Shown here piece after piece: positions 34,320 to 42,998 of a DNA stretch of 64,000 bases. Within the stretch, counting starts at the first letter, position 1; every line of letters begins with the position of its first letter. The position numbers were made by a program, and so were the translations under genes. The stretch covers positions 434,001-498,000 of the forward strand of contig NZ_JAGFOA010000002.1 in NCBI RefSeq assembly GCF_017592545.1, in the 5' to 3' direction. The notes under the pieces are model-generated. The model made no database searches. It saw only the letters and a list, made by a program, of their open reading frames with translations, and was not told the origin of the DNA. The stretch is from Microbacterium stercoris (lineage in GTDB: Bacteria; Actinomycetota; Actinomycetes; Actinomycetales; Microbacteriaceae).

Positions 34320-35519
34320 TCAGCCGAAGAGGCGCTGGAGGCGCTGGACACCCTCGAGCAGGGCGTCGTCGCCGAGGGCGTACGACAGGCGGAGGTAGCC
34401 CGAGGGGCCGAAGGCCTCGCCGGGGACGACCGCGACCTCGGCCTCGTCGAGGATGAGGTCGGCCAGCTCGAGCGACGTCGTCGGCGTGCGACCCGCGAAC
34501 GTGCGGCCGAGGAGGCCGCGCACATCCGGGTAGGCGTAGAAGGCGCCGAGCGGGTTCGGCACGGTCACGCCGTCGATCTTCGACAGCTCCGAGACGATCA
34601 GGCGGCGACGGCGGTCGAACGCCTCGTGCATCTTCTCGGCGTCGTCCTGCGGGCCGTTCAGCGCCGCGGCGGCGGCGATCTGGGCGACGTTGTTGACGTT
34701 GCTGCTCAGGTGCGACTGCAGGTTCGCGGCGATCTTGATGGCGTCGGCGGGGCCGACCATCCAGCCCACACGCCATCCGGTCATGGCATAGGTCTTGGCG
34801 ACGCCGTTGACGAGGATCGTCTGGCCGGCGAGCTCGGGCACGGCCTCGACGATGGAGACGGCCTTGGCGCCCTCGTAGACGAGGTTCTGGTAGATCTCGT
34901 CGCTGATGACCCAGATGCCGTGAGCCAGGGCCCACTCGCCGATGGCCTTGGTCTCCTCGGGGGTGTAGACCGAGCCGGTGGGGTTCGAGGGCGACACGAA
35001 CACGAGCACCGTGGTGCGGTCGGTGCGCGCGGCCTCGAGCTGCTCGACCGTGACCTTGTAGTCCTGATCGGCACCGGCGAACACCTCGACGGGCACGCCG
35101 TCGGCCAGGCGGATGGCCTCGGGGTAGGTGGTCCAGTACGGCGCGGGGAGCAGCACCTCGTCGCCCGGGTTCACCACGGCCTGGAAGGCCTGGTAGACGG
35201 CCTGCTTGCCGCCGTTGGTGACGACGACCTGCGACGCGGCGATCTCGAGGCCGGAGTCGCGGCGGGTCTTGGCGACGATCGCGTCCTTGAGCACGGGCAG
35301 ACCCGCGGCCGGCGTGTAGCGGAGGTTCGCGGGATTGCGCAGCGCTTCGGCGGCGGCGTCGACGACGAACTCGGGTGTCGCGAAGTCGGGCTCACCGGCG
35401 GCGTAGGAGATGACGTCCTTGCCCTCGGCCTTGAGGGCTTTGGCCTTGGCATCCACCTTGAGGGTGGCGGATTCGGCGATGGCGGAGAGCTTGCGGGAGA
35501 GAGGCGCGCGGTCGGTCAC
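34320..35519 (-). CDS. Pyridoxal phosphate-dependent aminotransferase (aspartate aminotransferase type)
   Basis: This 399-residue class I/II aminotransferase has [14 protein letters not shown] near the N-terminus, [41 protein letters not shown], the aspartate in [15 protein letters not shown] and the PLP lysine in [17 protein letters not shown]. These match bacterial subgroup Ib aspartate aminotransferases, acting in amino-acid synthesis. The GTG start has the leaderless promoter TAGACT six bases upstream. The gene is monocistronic with a terminator at each side. Confidence 0.92.
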   Translation of the reverse strand: MTDRAPLSRKLSAIAESATLKVDAKAKALKAEGKDVISYAAGEPDFATPEFVVDAAAEALRNPANLRYTPAAGLPVLKDAIVAKTRRDSGLEIAASQVVVTNGGKQAVYQAFQAVVNPGDEVLLPAPYWTTYPEAIRLADGVPVEVFAGADQDYKVTVEQLEAARTDRTTVLVFVSPSNPTGSVYTPEETKAIGEWALAHGIWVISDEIYQNLVYEGAKAVSIVEAVPELAGQTILVNGVAKTYAMTGWRVGWMVGPADAIKIAANLQSHLSSNVNNVAQIAAAAALNGPQDDAEKMHEAFDRRRRLIVSELSKIDGVTVPNPLGAFYAYPDVRGLLGRTFAGRTPTTSLELADLILDEAEVAVVPGEAFGPSGYLRLSYALGDDALLEGVQRLQRLFG

Positions 35520-35525
35520 GCGTCG

Positions 35526-35531
35526 AGTCTA
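35526..35531 (-). promoter_or_regulatory. Leaderless promoter of the aminotransferase (-10 TAGACT)
   Basis: TAGACT on the minus strand ends six bases before the GTG at 35519. Confidence 0.65.
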
Positions 35532-35653
35532 TTTGGGCGGTGCGTGCGCCCGAAACCCGCTCGGCGCACACCGCGCGCACACCGCGACATCCCGGAAACA
35601 CGGCGCACGTAGGCTGATCGTCATCCAGCGGCCATCCGCGCTCGGGAGGTGAC

Positions 35654-36778
35654 GTGAGGCCAGGAGAGCTCGTGCCGATCCGCGACGACGCCGCCCCGCG
35701 CGTCGTCGAGCGGATCGCCCTCGTGCGCGCCGCGGGCGCGGTGCCGCTGGTCGGAGATCCGCGCTGGTCGGCCTCCCACTGGCAGCAGGTGCAGGATGCC
35801 GCGTCGCGGGCGGAGCCGGATCCGCAGATCGCGTGGGCGGCCGTCACCAGCGGCAGCAGCGGCCGTCCCCGCATCGTGCTGCGCACCGCCGCGTCGTGGT
35901 CGTCGTCGTTCCCCGTGATCGCCGACCTGCTGGAGGCCGGACCGGATGACGCGGTGGCGCTGCCCGCTCCGGCGGTCTCCTCGCTCACGCAGTTCTCTCT
36001 CGCCCACGCCGCGGAGGGCGGTCCTCGACCCCTGCTGCCTCGGGGCCGCGCTCTGGTGGCGCAGGACTTCGCCGAGGCGACCGTCCTGCACGGCACACCG
36101 CAGGCGCTGCGCGCGCTGCTCGACGCCGAGGGCTCCCCGCGCCTGCGGGCGGCCCTCGTCGGAGGATCGCATCTGGATCCGGCCCTGCGCGCCCGCGCAG
36201 AAGCTGCCGGAATCCGCGTCGTCGCGTACTACGGCGCGGCCGAGCTGTCCTACGTGGCCGCCGATCACGGATCCGGCCTCGCCCTCCTGCCCGGCGTCGA
36301 GGCCGACGTGCGGGACGGAGAGCTGTGGGTGCGCTCCGCGTACGTCGCGGCGCGCTACCTGGACGGACCCCTGCGCCGCGACGGCGAATGGATCGCCTCG
36401 GGCGACCGGGCGACGCTCAGGGACGGGCGCGTGCACCTGCTCGGGCGCATGGACGACGCCATCCTGTCGGCGTCGGCGACGATCGTGCCCGAGGAGGTGG
36501 AGGCGCAGCTGCGCACCCTGCCCGGGGTGCGCGACGCCGCGGTCGTGGGGCTGCCGCACCGCACCCTGGGCGCGCTGGTCGCGGCGGTCATCGAGCCGGA
36601 TCCGGATGCCGCCCCCTCGCTCGACGACCTGCGCGGCGCGGCGGCCGCGGTGCTCGCCCCGGCGCACCGGCCGCGACGCTGGTTCATGGGGCCGCTGCCC
36701 CGTACGGCATCCGGAAAACCTGCTCGCGCCCAGATCGTGCGCGAGATCCAGACGGGGGAGTGGGTGCGCCTTGTCTGA
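35654..36778 (+). CDS. AMP-binding (ANL family) acyl-CoA ligase, MenE-like
   Basis: This 374-residue enzyme belongs to the adenylate-forming superfamily. It has the phosphate-binding TSGSSGRPRIVL, the YYGAAELSYVA motif, the SGDRATLRDGRVHLLGRMDDAI hinge region (split here over two strands) and the catalytic lysine in PRTASGKPAR (Lys355). It is shorter than typical acyl-CoA ligases, close to o-succinylbenzoate-CoA ligase in size. It is coupled to a thiolase by an 8-bp overlap, so a small acid activation and condensation pathway is suggested rather than menaquinone synthesis. GGAGGTGA precedes the GTG start. Confidence 0.82.
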   Translation: MRPGELVPIRDDAAPRVVERIALVRAAGAVPLVGDPRWSASHWQQVQDAASRAEPDPQIAWAAVTSGSSGRPRIVLRTAASWSSSFPVIADLLEAGPDDAVALPAPAVSSLTQFSLAHAAEGGPRPLLPRGRALVAQDFAEATVLHGTPQALRALLDAEGSPRLRAALVGGSHLDPALRARAEAAGIRVVAYYGAAELSYVAADHGSGLALLPGVEADVRDGELWVRSAYVAARYLDGPLRRDGEWIASGDRATLRDGRVHLLGRMDDAILSASATIVPEEVEAQLRTLPGVRDAAVVGLPHRTLGALVAAVIEPDPDAAPSLDDLRGAAAAVLAPAHRPRRWFMGPLPRTASGKPARAQIVREIQTGEWVRLV

Positions 36779-37877
36779 GAACGCCCCCATCATCGTCGCC
36801 GCTCGCCGCACGCCCATCGGCGTGCGAGGCCGCTCCCTGGCCTCGCTCGAGGTCGCCGATCTCGCCGCCGCCGTCGTGCGCGCGACGCGTGACGACGCCG
36901 GGGCCCTCTCCGGGGGACCGGTCGAGATCGCCGACGTTGTGCTCGGCAACTGCATGGGCCCGGGCGGCAACCCCGCCCGCGTGGCGGCGCTGCAGGCGGG
37001 CCTCGGCGTGCAGGTGCCGGGCTCGACGGTCGACCGCCAGTGCGGCAGCGGCCTCGCCGCGATCCTCGACGCCGCGAACGCCGTGCGCCTGGACGGGCGC
37101 ACCCGGATCGCCGGGGGCGCGGAGAGCGCCTCCACCGCCCCGGCGCGCATCCGGGACGGGATCGCCTACCGGCAGGCGCCGTTCGCGCCCGCCGGCTTCG
37201 GGGATCCGGACATGCTCGCGGCCGCCGAGGCCCTCGCCATCCGCGACGGCCTCACCCGCGAGCGTCAGGATGCCCACGCGGCCCGCAGCCACACCCGCGC
37301 CGGCGCGGCGCGCGACGCCGGCCGCTTCGACGCGGAGATCGTGCCCGTCGGCGCGGTGCGCCGGGACGACGGCATCGGCGTCCGTCCGGCGCTGCTGCCG
37401 CGACTGGAGCCGCTGTTCCCGGGCGGCACGGTCACCCCGGGCAGCGCGACGCGCGTGAGCGACGGCGCCGCGGCCGTCGTGATCGCCGACCACGGGCACG
37501 GGCTCGCGATCCGCGCCCAGGCCATCGTCGGGTGCGACCCCGCGCTGCCCGGGATCGGGGCCGCCCCGGCCGTGCAGGCGGCGCTGGACGGGCTTGGACT
37601 CGGGGCGGCGGACATCGCGGCCTTCGAGATCGTCGAGGCGTTCGCCGCGCAGAGCCTCGCCGTGCTCTCGCGCCTGGGCATCGCCGACGACGACCCCCGC
37701 GTCTGCGCGGACGGGGGCGCCCTCGCGCTCGGTCATCCGTGGGGTGCGAGCGCGGCGGTCGCGGTGGTGCGCCTCTTCAGCCGCCTCGTGCGCGACCCCT
37801 CTCCCGGAGCCCTCGGGGTGGCAGCGGCGTCGGTCGGCGGCGGCCTCGGGATCGCCCTCGTGGTCGAGGCCGTGTGA
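36771..37877 (+). CDS. Thiolase family protein lacking two conserved catalytic residues
   Basis: This 368-residue thiolase has the nucleophile Cys91 in DRQCGSG and His322 in ALGHPWGAS. However the usual NEAF reads VEAF (Val288), and the C-terminal CxGGG motif reads ASVGGGLG, with Ser354 where the second catalytic cysteine normally stands. It may catalyse only the acyl-transfer half reaction, use an unusual substrate, or be non-catalytic. A TTG start overlapping the ligase gene by 8 bp is chosen, with GGGGGAG 10 bases upstream. The pair forms an operon. Confidence 0.85.
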   Translation: MSENAPIIVAARRTPIGVRGRSLASLEVADLAAAVVRATRDDAGALSGGPVEIADVVLGNCMGPGGNPARVAALQAGLGVQVPGSTVDRQCGSGLAAILDAANAVRLDGRTRIAGGAESASTAPARIRDGIAYRQAPFAPAGFGDPDMLAAAEALAIRDGLTRERQDAHAARSHTRAGAARDAGRFDAEIVPVGAVRRDDGIGVRPALLPRLEPLFPGGTVTPGSATRVSDGAAAVVIADHGHGLAIRAQAIVGCDPALPGIGAAPAVQAALDGLGLGAADIAAFEIVEAFAAQSLAVLSRLGIADDDPRVCADGGALALGHPWGASAAVAVVRLFSRLVRDPSPGALGVAAASVGGGLGIALVVEAV

Positions 37878-38050
37878 GCTCGAAAGCGCCGCTGATCGGC
37901 CGCCGGGAACACGCGCGGGCGTCGGCCGTGGTTCGCGGGCCCTCAGACCATGTCGTATGCTTGGGAGTGCATCAGTTGTCTGCATTCTTTCGCCGTGCCC
38001 TGATCCGGTTCTTCGAAAGGTGAAGACGACCATGAGATCCCCGGATCTCT

Positions 38051-38123
<73 letters not shown>

Positions 38124-38158
38124 CGCGTCAGCATCAGCTGACTCACGAAAGGCAGTCA

Positions 38159-38419
38159 ATGGTCCAGGACGCAGCGAGCGGCGACGTCGTCGCGGCAGGC
38201 ACGACCGGCGAGAAGAAGCCCGGCTTCTTCGCCCGCATCGTGATCTTCTTCCGCCAGGTCATCGCCGAGCTCCGCAAGGTCGTCACCCCGACCCGCTCGG
38301 AGCTGCTGAAGTTCACCGCGGTCGTGCTCGGGTTCGTGCTCGTCATGATGGGCCTGGTCTACGGCCTCGACTACGTCTTCACGTGGGTCTCGCAGGTCGT
38401 CTTCGGAGTCCCCGCCTGA
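38159..38419 (+). CDS. secE: Preprotein translocase subunit SecE
   Basis: This 86-residue inner-membrane protein is the single-span SecE of the SecYEG channel. It has a short hydrophilic N-terminus, the conserved cytoplasmic amphipathic helix FFRQVIAELRKVVTPTRSEL and one transmembrane segment (FTAVVLGFVLVMMGLVYGLDYVF). AAAGG precedes the ATG; the frame is open upstream into tRNA-Trp but that cannot be translated. It is co-transcribed with nusG, with a perfect palindrome between them. Confidence 0.97.
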   Translation: MVQDAASGDVVAAGTTGEKKPGFFARIVIFFRQVIAELRKVVTPTRSELLKFTAVVLGFVLVMMGLVYGLDYVFTWVSQVVFGVPA

Positions 38420-38432
38420 TCTGACGCAGGAT

Positions 38433-38454
38433 CGGATGAACGTTCGTTCATCCG
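38433..38454. promoter_or_regulatory. Perfect 22-bp palindrome between secE and nusG
   Basis: Arms CGGATGAACG / CGTTCATCCG around TT, 28 bp before nusG. It could be a repressor site or, in RNA, a short hairpin modulating nusG expression. Confidence 0.5.
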
Positions 38455-38481
38455 TCGCGTGAACGGAAGAGATGGATTCCA

Positions 38482-39534
38482 GTGTCTGAGAAGCACGTCG
38501 ACGACGCCGATTGGGCTCCCGCAGCCGAGCAGTCGAGCGAGGAGGACGAGGCCCAGGAGGGCAACGTCCTGTACGAGGATTCCCACTCGAGCGACGCCGC
38601 CGAGCGCCTCGCGATGCACATCGACGGGGACGAGGACGACGCCGACGAGGACGTTCGCGACGACGAAGACATCGAGATCGACGACCCGGAGGCTGACGCG
38701 ATCGTGAACGACGCACTGCACATCGACGAGACCGAAGAGGTCGAGGCCGCCGCCGAGGTCCTCAACGACTCCGCCGCGGAGGAGCAGGCCGAGGCCGAGG
38801 CCGCCGCTGCCGAGGAGATCGCGCCCTACGACGGCCCCGACGTGAACGGCGACGACGAGGAGCTGGGCGAGCAGTCCGGCGACGAGGAGTCCGACGACGA
38901 GTCGTCCGACGACCCGTACGAGGCGTTCCGCGCCGAGCTGCGCTCCCTCGAGGGCAAGTGGTACGTCATCCACTCCTACGCCGGCTTCGAGCGCAAGGTG
39001 AAGGCCAACATCGAGCAGCGCAAGTCGACGCTCGAGGTCGAGGACGACATCTACCAGGTCGAGGTCCCGATGGAGGACGTCGTCGAGATCAAGAACGGCC
39101 AGCGCAAGATGGTCACCCGCGTGCGCATCCCCGGCTACGTGCTGGTGCGCATGGAGCTCAACGAGGACACCTGGTCGGTTGTGCGCCACACCCCGGGTGT
39201 CACGGGCTTCGTGGGCAACGCCCACAACCCGACGCCGCTGCGCTTCGAAGAGGCCTTCAACATGCTCAAGCCGCTCGTCGAGATCAAGGAGGCGCAGGCC
39301 CAGGCCAAGTCGGGCGCGCCCAAGGGTCAGGCCGCGCAGGCGCGTGTCCTCACCGCCGAGGTCGACTTCGAGATCGGCGAGACCATCACGATCAAGGAGG
39401 GCTCGTTCGCGGGTCTTCCCGGCTCGATCAGCGAGATCAAGCCCGAGAGCGGCAAGCTCACGGTTCTCGTCTCGCTCTTCGAGCGCGAGACCCCGGTCGA
39501 GCTGTCGTTCGACCAGGTCACCAAGATGATCTGA
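38482..39534 (+). CDS. nusG: Transcription termination/antitermination factor NusG
   Basis: This 350-residue protein binds RNA polymerase and couples it to ribosomes or Rho. Residues ~1-150 are an extremely acidic, low-complexity extension, which is common in actinobacterial NusG. The NGN domain follows (KWYVIHSYAGFERKVKANIE, then PGYVLVRMELNEDTW and VGNAHNPTPL), and the C-terminal KOW domain begins at FEIGETITIKEGSFAGLPG. GTG start with GAAGAGATGG upstream. A terminator 20 bp after the stop ends the secE-nusG unit, so rplK is transcribed separately. Confidence 0.97.
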   Translation: MSEKHVDDADWAPAAEQSSEEDEAQEGNVLYEDSHSSDAAERLAMHIDGDEDDADEDVRDDEDIEIDDPEADAIVNDALHIDETEEVEAAAEVLNDSAAEEQAEAEAAAAEEIAPYDGPDVNGDDEELGEQSGDEESDDESSDDPYEAFRAELRSLEGKWYVIHSYAGFERKVKANIEQRKSTLEVEDDIYQVEVPMEDVVEIKNGQRKMVTRVRIPGYVLVRMELNEDTWSVVRHTPGVTGFVGNAHNPTPLRFEEAFNMLKPLVEIKEAQAQAKSGAPKGQAAQARVLTAEVDFEIGETITIKEGSFAGLPGSISEIKPESGKLTVLVSLFERETPVELSFDQVTKMI

Positions 39535-39553
39535 CCGACTTCGGTCCGCACGC

Positions 39554-39588
39554 GAACGCCCCGCCCGGCTGCTGCCGGCGGGGCGTTC
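39554..39588. terminator. Terminator after nusG
   Basis: Arms GAACGCCCCGCC / GGCGGGGCGTTC around an 11-nt loop, between nusG and the convergent TetR gene. Confidence 0.8.
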
Positions 39589-39616
39589 CGCGTTCGCGAG
39601 GGCCCGCGAACGTGCG

Positions 39617-40231
39617 TCAGACGAGGGCCGAGATCAGCTCCTCCGCACCCGTGCGCATCCGCTCGACCGCGTCGCCGTCGCCCCGCAGGTGAGCGATCAG
39701 CGTGTTGAGGAAGAGCCCGTCCACCAGCGCATAGGCGGTGCCGGGGGTGATCGACGGCTCACGCCCGGCGAGCTCGGCATGACGCTCGACGATGGCCCAG
39801 ACCATGTCGGTCAGCAGGGCGTCGATCGCGATGATGGTGTCGCGGAAGCCCTCCTCGAACAGCGCCTGGTTGCGCAGGTCGTACCAGAGCCGGTGCAGGG
39901 TCGCCTCGTCGCGAAGCGTCGCCGCCATGGCCTCGGCGACCCCCGCCGCGAGCTCATCGGGCGTGCGGGCGGCCGCGACGATGCCGTCGTAGCGCCGGGC
40001 GCACTGCGACTTGTGCTGCCAGACCGCCTGCGCGATCAGGTCGTCCTTGCTCTCGAAGTAGTAGTGGAGAACGCCGGTCGACAGCGCACTGCGGGCGGCG
40101 ACGTCGCGCAGGCCGGTTCGTGCGAACCCCTGCTCGGCGATCACCGCGAGAGCGGTCTCGGCGAGTTCGCGGCGGCGGGCGGCGAACTTGTCCTCCCTGG
40201 CGCGCTCGGCGCGCGCGGTGACGCTGCTCAT
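39617..40231 (-). CDS. TetR family transcriptional regulator
   Basis: This 204-residue repressor has an N-terminal TetR helix-turn-helix: RRRELAETALAVIAEQGFARTGLRDVAARSALSTGVLHYYFESKDDLI (broken across helices 1-3 and the following linker), a pattern closest to BetI-like regulators. The C-terminal ligand domain is helical with tryptophans at its centre. It sits convergently between nusG and rplK, interrupting the usual nusG-rplK neighbourhood. No operator or target is apparent nearby. Confidence 0.92.
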   Translation of the reverse strand: MSSVTARAERAREDKFAARRRELAETALAVIAEQGFARTGLRDVAARSALSTGVLHYYFESKDDLIAQAVWQHKSQCARRYDGIVAAARTPDELAAGVAEAMAATLRDEATLHRLWYDLRNQALFEEGFRDTIIAIDALLTDMVWAIVERHAELAGREPSITPGTAYALVDGLFLNTLIAHLRGDGDAVERMRTGAEELISALV

Positions 40232-40460
40232 GGCCCCTCCTGCCCTCGGGGTCTCAGTGTAGGAGCCGCCGGGTGCGGGGACCAGGGTGATCTGGACGAC
40301 CGTTCAGTGAAGGCTGGACACTCGGCCAGAAATCTGCTGTGCTGGGTGGAGCGTCTCCGCCCGCCGCGGATGCCCAGATCTTCGAGGCGGGCCTGGTGCG
40401 CGACGATCGTGGCGGGACGCCAGGAGGGGGAGCGCCCCGCCACGGTCCCTCCTCTTCTGG

Positions 40461-40588
40461 TAAGCTCTTGTGGTTCGCGCCCTGTCTGCGCGAACGACAC
40501 CGCCACAGGGGGACCCGGATCATCCGGGTCGGTCCTGCGTGCGGGAGAGCGGATGCAAACCGGCACCGCTCGATGAGAGGAAGAGGAA
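40461..40588 (+). promoter_or_regulatory. Promoter and structured leader of rplKA
   Basis: An extended -10 TGGTAAGCT has its hexamer at 40461-40466. The resulting ~115-nt leader has two hairpins, GTTCGCGC/GCGCGAAC (40473-40495) and GACCCGGA/TCCGGGTC (40512-40530), and ends in GAGAGGAAGAGG before rplK. In other bacteria L1 represses this operon by binding its leader; a similar role is inferred. Upstream to 40232 the gap (357 bp in total) shows no gene. Confidence 0.55.
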
Positions 40589-41020
40589 ATGGCACCTAAG
40601 AAGAAGGTGACCGGCCTGATCAAGCTTCAGATCAACGCCGGTGCAGCCAACCCGGCGCCGCCGATCGGTCCGGCCCTGGGTCAGCACGGCGTGAACATCA
40701 TGGAGTTCTGCAAGGCGTACAACGCGGCGACCGAGTCGCAGCGCGGCAACGTCATCCCCGTGGAGATCACCGTCTACGAGGACCGCAGCTTCACGTTCAT
40801 CCTGAAGACGCCGCCGGCCGCCGAGCTGATCAAGAAGGCCGCGGGCGTGGGCAAGGGCTCTGCCACGCCGCACACCGTCAAGGTCGCGAAGCTCACGAAG
40901 GACCAGGTCCTCGAGATCGCGAAGACCAAGCAGCCCGACCTGAACGCGAACGACCTCGAGGCTGCCTCGAAGATCATCGCCGGCACCGCCCGTTCCATGG
41001 GCATCACGGTCGAGGACTGA
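40589..41020 (+). CDS. rplK: 50S ribosomal protein L11
   Basis: This 143-residue protein of the GTPase-associated centre is complete. It has the proline-rich [28 protein letters not shown]-terminal domain (given in pieces as [18 protein letters not shown] and IMEFCKAYN) and the RNA-binding C-terminal domain with [20 protein letters not shown] and [22 protein letters not shown] precedes the ATG. It heads the rplK-rplA operon. Confidence 0.98.
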   Translation: MAPKKKVTGLIKLQINAGAANPAPPIGPALGQHGVNIMEFCKAYNAATESQRGNVIPVEITVYEDRSFTFILKTPPAAELIKKAAGVGKGSATPHTVKVAKLTKDQVLEIAKTKQPDLNANDLEAASKIIAGTARSMGITVED

Positions 41021-41034
41021 GGGAGATAACGATC

Positions 41035-41727
41035 ATGGCTACCAAGTCCAAGGCTTTCAAGGCTGCCGTCGAGAAGATCGACGCCGGCAAGCTCTACACG
41101 CCCACCGAGGCCGTCGCGCTCGCGAAGGAGACCGGTTCGGCGAAGTTCGACTCGACCGTCGAGGTCGCGCTGAAGCTCTCGGTCGACCCGCGCAAGGCCG
41201 ACCAGATGGTGCGCGGCACCGTTATGCTCCCGCACGGCACGGGCAAGACCGCCCGCGTCATCGTGTTCGCGAACGGTCCGGCCGCTGAGGCCGCCATCGC
41301 CGCGGGCGCGGATGAGGTCGGCGGCGCCGAGCTCATCGAGAAGGTCGCCGCCGGCTGGACCGACTTCGACTCGGCCGTCGCGGTTCCCGAGCTCATGGGC
41401 CAGGTCGGTCGTCTGGGTAAGGTGCTCGGCCCGCGTGGTCTGATGCCGAACCCCAAGACCGGCACCGTGACCCCCAACCCGGCCAAGGCCGTCGAGGAGA
41501 TCAAGGGCGGCAAGATCGAGTTCCGCGTCGACAAGCACGCCAACGTGCACTTCATCGTCGGCAAGGCCTCGTTCGGCGCCGAGCAGCTGGGTGAGAACCT
41601 CCAGGCCGCTCTCGACGAGATCGTGCGCCTGAAGCCGTCCTCGTCGAAGGGCCGTTACATCCAGAAGGGCGCCGTGTCGACCACCTTCGGTCCCGGCATC
41701 CCGCTGGACGTCAACAGCATCGCCTGA
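41035..41727 (+). CDS. rplA: 50S ribosomal protein L1
   Basis: This 230-residue protein of the ribosomal L1 stalk has all expected blocks: [34 protein letters not shown], the rRNA-binding [16 protein letters not shown] and [25 protein letters not shown] precedes the ATG, 14 bp after rplK. L1 usually also represses its own operon, which fits the structured leader upstream. A strong terminator with a T-rich tail follows. Confidence 0.98.
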   Translation: MATKSKAFKAAVEKIDAGKLYTPTEAVALAKETGSAKFDSTVEVALKLSVDPRKADQMVRGTVMLPHGTGKTARVIVFANGPAAEAAIAAGADEVGGAELIEKVAAGWTDFDSAVAVPELMGQVGRLGKVLGPRGLMPNPKTGTVTPNPAKAVEEIKGGKIEFRVDKHANVHFIVGKASFGAEQLGENLQAALDEIVRLKPSSSKGRYIQKGAVSTTFGPGIPLDVNSIA

Positions 41728-41745
41728 GACGCTTCCGCGTGACGC

Positions 41746-41777
41746 AGAAGGCCCCCACCGTCAGGTGGGGGCCTTCT
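41746..41777. terminator. Terminator of rplKA
   Basis: Perfect arms AGAAGGCCCCCACC / GGTGGGGGCCTTCT around GTCA, serving rplA and perhaps the convergent acylphosphatase gene. Confidence 0.9.
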
Positions 41778-41789
41778 TCGCGTGGGGGT

Positions 41790-42071
41790 TCAGGCGTTCG
41801 GGCGGATCTGGAACCCGTCGCCGAGCGGCGTGGCGAATGCGCCGCCCGCCGTCTCGAGTGAGGTGACCTCGGCCCCCGCGGGGCCCTGCTCCATCCAGGC
41901 GAGCGCGGTGTCGACGGCGACGGGATCTCCGACGAGCACCGCCTCGACGGCGTCATCGCGGCGGTTGCGCACCCAGCCGGTGAGCCCGTGCTTCTGGGCG
42001 AACTGCTGCAGAGCGAAGCGGTAGCCGACGCCCTGCACTCGCCCGTGGACGATCACGTGGACATGTCTCAT
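41790..42071 (-). CDS. acyP: Acylphosphatase
   Basis: This 93-residue enzyme cleaves carboxyl-phosphate bonds such as acetyl phosphate. The phosphate-binding loop and catalytic arginine are in GRVQGVGYRF, and the catalytic asparagine in LTGWVRNRRDDAVEAVLVG. The protein is full length, ending GFQIRPNA. AAGGAGACGAG precedes the ATG, which begins MRHVHVIVHG; twelve open codons upstream overlap the promoter. It is a single gene. Confidence 0.95.
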   Translation of the reverse strand: MRHVHVIVHGRVQGVGYRFALQQFAQKHGLTGWVRNRRDDAVEAVLVGDPVAVDTALAWMEQGPAGAEVTSLETAGGAFATPLGDGFQIRPNA

Positions 42072-42179
42072 CTCGTCTCCTTCGTCGCTCGGGCACCGTC
42101 GTCTCATGCGTCACGGGCCGCGATGCACCGCCTGGATTCACATGATGGACCGCGGCGATATGTGGCGGAAGGGGGCGCG

Positions 42180-42923
42180 TCAGGAGAGCGCGAGACTCGC
42201 CGCGAGGGCCAGCATGGCCACCGCGATGAGGGCATCGAGGATGCGCCACGAGCGCGGGGAGCGAAGCAGCCGGGCGGCGTACCGCGAGGCGTAGGCGAGG
42301 AACGTGAACCAGATCACGCTGCCGAGTACGGCGCCGGCGCCGAACAGCCAGCGCAGGTCGCCGTAGCCGGCCGAGACCGACCCGATCAGGAACACCGTGT
42401 CAAGGTACGCGTGCGGGTTGAGCCACGTCATGGCCAGGCACGACAGGATCGCGGGAACGAGGGTGCGCGTCGGCGCGGCGACCGCCGTCACCTCCCGCGT
42501 CAGCACGGCGGCGGTGCCCGTGCCGAGCGACAATCCGGAGTCGGATCCGGCGTCGGATCCTGATCCGGAGCCCGCGGGAGTCGGGGCAGGCTCGTCCACC
42601 ACAAGCGTCTGACCGCTCGGGCGCCAGGCGCGCCACGCCGCGGAGAGGCCGTAGAAGACGAGGAAGGCGACGCCGAACCAGCGGACGACATCGAACAGCC
42701 AGGGCACGTGGCGCACCACGGCACCGAAGCCGGCGACGCCGGCGGCGATGAGCAGCGCGTCGCTCGCCATGCAGATCAGAGCCAGCACAACGATGTGCCG
42801 ACGCAGGATGCCCATCCGCAGAAGGAAGATGTTCTGTGCCCCCGGCGCGATGATCAGCGAGAGTGTGAGACCGAGACCGGCGATGAGCGCGGTGAAGCCG
42901 GGGGAGGAGAGGGGGATAAGCAC
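42180..42923 (-). CDS. LysE/ArgO family basic amino-acid exporter
   Basis: This 247-residue membrane protein exports basic amino acids. The N-terminal LSLIIAPGAQNIFLLRMGILR and the WLNPHAYLDTVFLIGSV segment are hallmarks of LysE/ArgO. Six hydrophobic segments are seen, with an unusually long Gly/Ser/Asp-rich cytoplasmic loop at about residues 108-140. It is divergent from a LysG/ArgP-type regulator, the arrangement known from Corynebacterium lysE-lysG, where lysine, arginine or histidine with the regulator switches on the exporter. GTG start. Confidence 0.92.
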   Translation of the reverse strand: MLIPLSSPGFTALIAGLGLTLSLIIAPGAQNIFLLRMGILRRHIVVLALICMASDALLIAAGVAGFGAVVRHVPWLFDVVRWFGVAFLVFYGLSAAWRAWRPSGQTLVVDEPAPTPAGSGSGSDAGSDSGLSLGTGTAAVLTREVTAVAAPTRTLVPAILSCLAMTWLNPHAYLDTVFLIGSVSAGYGDLRWLFGAGAVLGSVIWFTFLAYASRYAARLLRSPRSWRILDALIAVAMLALAASLALS

Positions 42924-42985
42924 GGATCGACGTTAGGCCCGGATGGGAGGCCAACCAAACAGACCTTCACGATCCTCACTCCACG

Positions 42986-42991
42986 TAAGCT
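42986..42991 (+). promoter_or_regulatory. Leaderless promoter of the LysG/ArgP regulator (-10 TAAGCT)
   Basis: TAAGCT ends seven bases before the ATG at 42999. The 75-bp divergent region must also hold the lysE promoter and the regulator's binding site. Confidence 0.6.
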
Positions 42992-42998
42992 CTGCTTC

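Noticed and set aside
38482..38930. Acidic ~150-residue N-terminal extension of NusG as a novelty
   Set aside because: Long acidic extensions are usual in actinobacterial NusG proteins.
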